A stretch of 26,382 nt of DNA from Bacteroidota bacterium (lineage in GTDB: Bacteria; Bacteroidota; Bacteroidia; Chitinophagales; Chitinophagaceae), in NCBI GenBank assembly GCA_023392185.1, contig JAEVZP010000111.1, positions 1 through 26,382 of the forward strand, given 5' to 3'. A program made the translations under genes and the position numbers. A model generated the notes under the pieces. It did not search any database and was not told where the DNA came from. It saw nothing but the letters and a program-made list of their open reading frames with translations. This document shows positions 21,232 to 26,382 of the stretch, piece after piece. Positions within the stretch are counted from its first letter, which is position 1. Each line of letters begins with the position of its first letter.

Positions 21232-24200
21232 ATGTATTTTAAAACTACATTTTTCAAAAAAGCCGGTACGCTGGCAGCCTTAGCCGGGCTGCTGTTGCCG
21301 GCGCTCTCCAGCCACGCACAAAAAGGTGTGTACGCGCCTTTTATTGATAGCACTTCGGTTACCAGCAGCAGTAAGACTTATGACACGCTTCTGGCACCGG
21401 GTGCAAGTGGCACTGTTACAGCCGGCAAGCACACCTACCGGTTTGGATCGGCCGTTCAAGCCGGCACGCCGGGCGGTGCTTTTCAAAAGCGGACTCTGAA
21501 AGCTTTTAGTGCAGACGGAAAGCGCTATGCCTTTACTGCCAATACGGCAACGGTGAAGGTGCGCCGGTCGCGGAACTATGGCATTGGTTCCTATATCAAT
21601 CTGTATAATATTCCAGGCGCCGCGGTTCCGCTGGAACGCGATCTGGCTTATTACGAGGGTACTTATACCGCACCGGCCGGCAGCAACAACGGAACTGTCA
21701 ACAGTCTGCACCCGTATGTAGCCACAATGGACAGCCTTTTTACTGCCAACGATGTAACGGTTGGAACGGATAACCTGTTCTCAAACGTGGTAAGTGAAGG
21801 CAACTTCAACAATATCGAGCGGTTGGATGTATATTTTGCCGGTAACACGGGTATCACATTGCCCAACCCAGCCCTGCAGGGCTTCGGCATTTTTGAGCGG
21901 GGCCTGGCCGGAGAGCATGAGCCGGCAGTGCTTGCTATTATCACAGGAATTGACGGGAATGGCTTGCCGACGTCCTATGCCCCAAAGCTGATTTTTCTGA
22001 AGGCAACTGATTATGATCCGGCCGGGCAGCCTACTGCTAACTACGTGCGGCAGAATAATATCGGCTACACCATTTTGCGTCGCGATAAAGTTACGGAAAA
22101 CCTGAAAGCATCTACCCGGATTGCTACCGCCCAGGGCATTGGCGGTACCCTGCTGACTTTCGCGGATTTCGGGATTGCTGCAAATGCTAGAGTGTATGGC
22201 TACTCCATTATGGCGGCCGATTTTTACACCGCGCAAGGGACTACCGATGCGGCCCGCAACACGGCGCTTACCAATGGCACGGCGGCCAGCAGGGCAGTAA
22301 ATTTCAACGATAGTACGACTGCAAATGGCGGTTCGGGTTCTTTCCCGCACAATACCGCATCGGACCGCAGTGGCGGCGGCATCGACCTCGCCGGCATCAC
22401 CGGCCTGGTGCAGGTCGTGAAAATTTCCGGAACGGTTTACAATGACCCGAACGGCATCACGGACGGAAAAGTAGACGGCACCGCTTTGGGCAATCCCGGT
22501 GGAACAACGCTCTACGCCCTTTTGGTGGACAGCATTACCAATAATTTGGTCGCCTCAGTGCAGGTAGATGCCAACGGCAATTTTTCCTTTGACAACACCG
22601 CGCTTGGCAGGCTGTGGGTGCGCCTGAGCACCACTGCGGGAACCGTAGGCAGCCCTGCACCGGCCACAAGCCTGCCCACCGGCTGGGCCAACGCGGGCGG
22701 CGATCGCGGAACGCAAAACGCGGCCGGAACCGGAATCATCAGCAACCTCGCCGACGGCAATATTCCCGTTTTGCTGGAAAGGGGCGATGTCACCGGTCTG
22801 AAGTTTGCGATTGAGCAACGGCCTACGGCTGGAACCAACACCGTAGATGGCGGTGCAAACCCGGGCGGCACTGCACAGGCTGCCATAAATGGAGCTGCTT
22901 TCACCAGTTCCGACCCATCGCCCGGCGCAGTCACCAGCATCCTGATTACTGCTTTTCCAACAGGTGCAACCAGTATTAAAATTAACGGCGTCACGTATGG
23001 TACCGGGACCGGTAGCACTGCTTTCCCGGCAGGTGGCGTCACCACCGCTACGAACGCAACCGGCCAACCAACAACGCCTATTTCGGTCGATCCGGCCTTT
23101 GACGGCGCAGGAAAGGTAGTTATTCAATTTAAAGCGGTGGACGCAGCCGGTATCGCCAGTACCGACCCCGGCACCGCCACTGTCCGTTTTGCCGGCGCTA
23201 TTTCCGGAACGGTGTTCAATGATCCCAATGGCCTGAATAATAGTAAAATAGACGGAACCGGCGTAACAGGTCTTACAGGACTGAATGCACTATTGGTGAA
23301 TACCAACAATAGTGTTGTAGCAGCAACATCGGTTAGTACGACCAATGGAACCTACACCTTTTCAGGCGTTTACGAAGGCAACTACTCCATTCTGATTACC
23401 ACGGCTACGGCCAACCCGGGCAATCCGGCTCCGACGGTGATGCTCCCGGCGGGCTGGGTATCGGTTGGGGAAGTAAACTGTGTAAACACAGCAGGTTGTA
23501 CCGGTGCTGACGGCAATCCGAATGGCATTCTCCCGATCAACAGTTTTACGGGCACTATCACACAGGCCAACTTCGGCATTGAGCAGCGGCCCACCGCCGG
23601 AAGCGGAACTTTTGACGCCGGTGCCAACCCGGGCGGCACCGCATCCGTAACCGTAACCCCATCGGCATTTACCAGCACCGCCAATAGCACCGACCCTTCG
23701 CCTGCGCCCAACGGTGTTACGAACCTTGAGATCACGAAGTTCCCCACCGGTGCTACTTCTATTACGATTGCCGGAACCAATTATGTTCCTGGCAACTTCC
23801 CCAATAACGGCTTAGTAATAACCGCCGATTCAACCGGTAAGCCTACGCAAACCATTTCGGTAGATCCGGCCTTTACTGGTGCCGGAACGGTTGCCATTGA
23901 ATTTAAAGCCTTTGACGCTGCCGGTATCGCCAGTGCCAACGCCGGCACGGCAACGGTCCGTTTTGCCGCTTCGATTTCCGGAACGGTCTTCAACGATGTC
24001 AACGGCCTGAGTGATACCCTGGTCAACGGTACCGGCACCAACGCCGGTGGTCTCAAGGCCGTGCTGGTAAACAATACCAATAACACCGTGGTGGCCGGCA
24101 CGCCTGTTGCCGCCAACGGTACCTACACGCTCTCCGGCGTTTACAGTGATACCTACAAACTACTGATCACCAGCAATCCATACACCGTAGGCAGCGCGGC

Positions 24201-26058
24201 TCCGGCGGTAGCTCTGCCGGCGGGCTGGGTGGTAACCGGGGAGCAGAACTGTGGCACGACCGCCGGCTGCAACGGAGCCGACGGCACGGCAGATGGCATC
24301 CTGACGATCACCAACTTTGCCGACGCCATCGCGCAGGCCAACTTCGGTATTGAGCAGCCGCCCACCGCCGGTTCCGGCTTTTTCAGCGCCGCCGATACCA
24401 GTAGTGCTACGCCTGCAGCCATTACCGTAGCCGATACGGCCTTTGCCAATATCACGGCGAGCACCGACCCGGCACCGGGCGCGGTAACGGGAATCCGTAT
24501 TGTGGCCTTCCCGGCCAATGCCAGTGAGCTGACCGTAAACGGAGCGAGCTACACCAGCGCCACCTTCCCCGGTACCGGGATCGTGGTGCCGACCGATGCC
24601 AGCGGCCAGCCTGCCCAGACCATCCGGGTGACGCCCGGCTTCAGGGGCGCGGATACGGTTAAAATCCGGTTTGTGGCCCGCGATGCAGCCGAAAAAGAAA
24701 GCGCCGACACCGGCAATGTGGATGTTATCTTCTTTACCTATATATCCGGCCGTTTCTACAACGACGCCAATGGCATGAGCGATAATATCGTGAACGCAAC
24801 CGGCACCAATAAAGACATCCCAGCCGGCCTGTATGCGGTGCTGGTCAATAACCTGACCAACCGGGTCGTCGATTTCCGGAGTGTGAATGCCAACAGTACC
24901 GGTACGGCCAGTTATGATTTCGATCTGGTGTATGGCGGTTTTTATTCTGTAGTGATTACCACCAATACCCCGTCTAAGGGCCAGCCGGCCCCCGCAGCGG
25001 CTTTGCCTGCCGACTGGTATGTGGTAGGAACGAAAAACTGTGGTCTTGGAACCAGTTGCAACGGTAGTGATGGCACAACCGGTACGTTGGACCTGGGCCT
25101 GGTTGGAGTGCCGGTTTTCGGAGCCAATTTCGGCATCGATCGCCGCCCGACGGCTGTTGCTGTAAATGATAGTTTAAGCCGGCAACCCCTGCCAAACGAT
25201 GTGCTGTCGCTCACCGGCAACCCGGGTGAAGCGCCGGCCCTGACGGCGACGGATCCGGAAGAAGGCGCTTTCGACGGCAGCACTAACAACCGCACGCTGG
25301 TGATCAACACCCTGCCGGTCGACGGGCAGTTGACTTATGGGGGAACTGCTATCACCACGTCTGATTTTGTTATCAGCAACTTTGATCAGACCCTGCTCCA
25401 ACTGGAACTGACCGGCCGGAGCTATTCCGGGGTTTCCTTTACCTATAGCTACCGCGACGCCGCCGGTGTGGCGTCTGCGCCGGTTTCCTACCAGCTCGGC
25501 TGGGGGGATCCGCTTCCCGTCAAACTGCTGGCTTTCGAAGGACGGGCCACCGAAAGCGGTGCCCGCCTGCGCTGGGAAACCGGCAGCGAAGCCGGAACCA
25601 AAGGTTTCTATGTGGTGCGCAGCACCGATGCCGTTAACTGGACACAGATTGGCTTTGTAGAAGCCCGGAGTGAAGGCGGTGTATCCAACGAAGGTTTTGA
25701 ATATACCTACGAGGATGCCCGGCCCGGCAGGGGGGTATATTACTACCAGCTGGTGATGGCCGATGTGGACGGCCAGACGGCCAGGAGCCAGACGGTTCGC
25801 CTCACCTTCGGCGAGCAGGGCAGGGCGTTGAGCGTTTATCCCAACCCGGCACAGCAAACCGTGTTTGTAGGCGGCAGCGGGGTAGAGGCGATCGCGCTCA
25901 CCGACCTGCAGGGCCGCACCCTGCCGGTAACGGTCACCCAGCCTTCGGCCGGGCTGTGGCAGGTAGAAACCGGCGCACTGGCGAGCGGCTTCTATATGCT
26001 GAGCATCCGTCAGAACGGCGAAACCCACGCCGTGCGGATTCAGGTCCGGCAGCCATAA
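21232..26058 (+). CDS. Giant T9SS-exported surface protein with ~258-residue repeats
   Basis: A 1608-residue secreted protein. Residues 1-30 are a signal peptide (basic start, LAALAGLLLPALSSHAQ). About 31-395 is a unique N-terminal region that I do not recognise. Four repeat units begin at ISGTVYNDPNG or its variants at residues 398, 657, 915 and 1171. Each starts with an SdrD B-like or carboxypeptidase-regulatory-like beta-sandwich, ends that half in NFGIEQRPTAG, and continues (units 1-3) with a second ~130-residue domain ending in ATVRFA. A cadherin-like stretch follows, then a domain starting LPVKLLAFEGRATESGARLRWETGSE, typical before T9SS tails. The C-terminal sorting domain starts LSVYPNPAQQ at 1533 and ends VRIQVRQP. 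It is likely anchored outside the cell, as an adhesin or matrix protein; the ligand is unknown. A strong terminator follows. Confidence 0.9.
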   Translation: MYFKTTFFKKAGTLAALAGLLLPALSSHAQKGVYAPFIDSTSVTSSSKTYDTLLAPGASGTVTAGKHTYRFGSAVQAGTPGGAFQKRTLKAFSADGKRYAFTANTATVKVRRSRNYGIGSYINLYNIPGAAVPLERDLAYYEGTYTAPAGSNNGTVNSLHPYVATMDSLFTANDVTVGTDNLFSNVVSEGNFNNIERLDVYFAGNTGITLPNPALQGFGIFERGLAGEHEPAVLAIITGIDGNGLPTSYAPKLIFLKATDYDPAGQPTANYVRQNNIGYTILRRDKVTENLKASTRIATAQGIGGTLLTFADFGIAANARVYGYSIMAADFYTAQGTTDAARNTALTNGTAASRAVNFNDSTTANGGSGSFPHNTASDRSGGGIDLAGITGLVQVVKISGTVYNDPNGITDGKVDGTALGNPGGTTLYALLVDSITNNLVASVQVDANGNFSFDNTALGRLWVRLSTTAGTVGSPAPATSLPTGWANAGGDRGTQNAAGTGIISNLADGNIPVLLERGDVTGLKFAIEQRPTAGTNTVDGGANPGGTAQAAINGAAFTSSDPSPGAVTSILITAFPTGATSIKINGVTYGTGTGSTAFPAGGVTTATNATGQPTTPISVDPAFDGAGKVVIQFKAVDAAGIASTDPGTATVRFAGAISGTVFNDPNGLNNSKIDGTGVTGLTGLNALLVNTNNSVVAATSVSTTNGTYTFSGVYEGNYSILITTATANPGNPAPTVMLPAGWVSVGEVNCVNTAGCTGADGNPNGILPINSFTGTITQANFGIEQRPTAGSGTFDAGANPGGTASVTVTPSAFTSTANSTDPSPAPNGVTNLEITKFPTGATSITIAGTNYVPGNFPNNGLVITADSTGKPTQTISVDPAFTGAGTVAIEFKAFDAAGIASANAGTATVRFAASISGTVFNDVNGLSDTLVNGTGTNAGGLKAVLVNNTNNTVVAGTPVAANGTYTLSGVYSDTYKLLITSNPYTVGSAAPAVALPAGWVVTGEQNCGTTAGCNGADGTADGILTITNFADAIAQANFGIEQPPTAGSGFFSAADTSSATPAAITVADTAFANITASTDPAPGAVTGIRIVAFPANASELTVNGASYTSATFPGTGIVVPTDASGQPAQTIRVTPGFRGADTVKIRFVARDAAEKESADTGNVDVIFFTYISGRFYNDANGMSDNIVNATGTNKDIPAGLYAVLVNNLTNRVVDFRSVNANSTGTASYDFDLVYGGFYSVVITTNTPSKGQPAPAAALPADWYVVGTKNCGLGTSCNGSDGTTGTLDLGLVGVPVFGANFGIDRRPTAVAVNDSLSRQPLPNDVLSLTGNPGEAPALTATDPEEGAFDGSTNNRTLVINTLPVDGQLTYGGTAITTSDFVISNFDQTLLQLELTGRSYSGVSFTYSYRDAAGVASAPVSYQLGWGDPLPVKLLAFEGRATESGARLRWETGSEAGTKGFYVVRSTDAVNWTQIGFVEARSEGGVSNEGFEYTYEDARPGRGVYYYQLVMADVDGQTARSQTVRLTFGEQGRALSVYPNPAQQTVFVGGSGVEAIALTDLQGRTLPVTVTQPSAGLWQVETGALASGFYMLSIRQNGETHAVRIQVRQP
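22423..25140 (+). repeat. Four in-frame ~775-bp tandem repeats in the surface protein gene
   Basis: Unit starts (the ATT or ATA codon of ISG) are at 22423, 23200, 23974 and 24742, so spacings are 777, 774 and 768 bp. Units 2 and 3 are the most alike. Unit 4 is diverged and lacks the second domain. TTCCGGAA sits at the same place in units 1-3 and is changed to ATCCGGCC in unit 4. Confidence 0.85.
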
Positions 26059-26083
26059 GGCGCTCTGCGATCCTGGTGTAAAC

Positions 26084-26126
26084 AAGAAAAATCCGCCCCG
26101 GTAAATTACCGGGGCGGATTTTTCTT
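26084..26126. terminator. Terminator after the giant surface protein
   Basis: A perfect stem of about 20 bp: AAGAAAAATCCGCCCCGGTA (26084-26103) pairs with 26107-26126 around AAT, ending in TTTTTCTT. It lies 26 bases after the stop codon. Confidence 0.93.
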
Positions 26127-26382
26127 ATGTACGATGACTCAAACAGCTTTGAAATTCCGGAAAGAAGAAAGCATTTTCCGGGTGGTGTGTTTGGCTGAAT
26201 GACGGTTCTTTTAAGATGCTGGAGATTGCCTTCTGCGAGCTCAGGCTGACAGTCCGGAATGACGGAAAAAGAGCGCTTCCAGATGCTTAGAGCCTATCCT
26301 AAAAATAAAAGGTTGTGAACACGCATGCTGGATTCGGGCAGAATCTTTGTCATCCTTGAATGGATCTCTTCAGATTTTTCTT
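26127..26382. other. Non-coding spacer at the window end with dispersed-repeat fragments
   Basis: No gene is supported here. It contains TTCCGGAA at 26155-26162. GAGATTGCCTTCTGCGAGCT (26222-26241), followed by CAGGCTGAC and then GGAATGACGG, is an inverse copy of the GTCAT...GATCTC type spacer repeat. Another fragment, TTTGTCATCCTTGAATGGAT, runs at 26347-26366 and continues into CTCTTC. Confidence 0.5.

Larger units (their letters stand above)
191..26162. repeat. Highly iterated palindrome TTCCGGAA, 31 copies
   Basis: Exact copies start at 191, 2345, 3722, 6534, 6596, 6803, 7531, 8007, 8288, 8955, 9524, 11046, 11350, 11442, 12029, 13661, 13807, 14558, 15402, 15436, 15666, 17757, 19005, 19165, 19197, 20324, 21176, 22425, 23202, 23976 and 26155. 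Sixteen extend to TTTCCGGAAA. Fifteen lie outside the annotated genes (about 14% of the window). Those in genes are read as Ser-Gly, Pro-Glu or Phe-Arg-Lys, so all codon phases occur. About twenty further sites match seven of eight bases. The function is unknown. Confidence 0.9.

Noticed and set aside
22423..25140. Regular repeats that could suggest a CRISPR or satellite array
   Set aside because: The period is about 775 bp, in frame, and encodes protein domains; there are no short identical repeats with unique spacers.
25174..26085. A 303-residue antisense frame opposite the end of the surface protein
   Set aside because: Opposite the T9SS sorting domain, which is unmistakable; no domain in the antisense product.
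26289..26320. Possible insertion-sequence end (GAGCCTATCCTAAAAAT)
   Set aside because: Resembles some IS termini by memory only; no transposase, no inverted partner and no target duplication are in the window.

Overview
This window is chromosomal DNA from a member of the Bacteroidota, probably of the Chitinophagia/Saprospiria type. The class is a judgement and the species cannot be named. The evidence is: a giant secreted protein ending in a type IX secretion (T9SS) sorting domain; several -7 promoter boxes of the Bacteroidota form TAnnTTTG; start codons without Shine-Dalgarno sequences; a bacillithiol-associated YtxJ protein; and the neighbourhood HU / TPR protein / 29-residue basic ribosomal-type protein / RNase G.

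Layout. 1-144 is the 3' end of a heptose-1-phosphate adenylyltransferase gene (rfaE2-like). 345-3638 (+) holds HU, a membrane-anchored TPR protein, a tiny bS22/mS38-like protein and RNase E/G, with a foldable non-coding stretch ahead of the RNase gene. 3732-6459 (-) is a tightly overlapped operon: LpxH-like hydrolase, SixA-like histidine phosphatase, and a sugar-kinase/RapZ-C fusion. 6624-8632 (+) is a pair of secreted paralogues of unknown function. 8603-10966 (-) holds a TIGR02757 protein and fumarase C. 11210-15358 (+) holds an SDR oxidoreductase, BatD, a NodB deacetylase and a TatD nuclease. 15706-17495 (-) is nuoA-nuoB-nuoC without the rest of complex I. 17695-19152 (+) is an aldehyde dehydrogenase of the muconate-semialdehyde type. 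19299-20748 (-) holds atpG and ytxJ. 21232-26058 (+) is a 1608-residue repeat-rich surface protein.

The genes are mostly ordinary housekeeping functions: envelope sugar and lipid A metabolism, respiration, ATP synthesis and RNA turnover. No prophage, IS element, CRISPR array, defence island, rRNA or tRNA was seen.

The most striking signal is at DNA level. The 8-bp palindrome TTCCGGAA occurs 31 times by hand count (about one per 850 bp), against less than one expected from base composition. It is read in all three codon phases inside genes and is several-fold denser between genes. It also forms the centre of a 34-bp perfect palindrome downstream of nuoC. This looks like a highly iterated palindrome comparable in behaviour to cyanobacterial HIP1 or to DNA-uptake sequences, with unknown function. 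Other points of interest are the possible structured RNA before the RNase gene, the kinase/RapZ-C fusion, split nuo and orphan atpG/batD loci, a recurrent CCTATG start context, very long perfect-stem bidirectional terminators, and short degenerate tandem words in the spacers.
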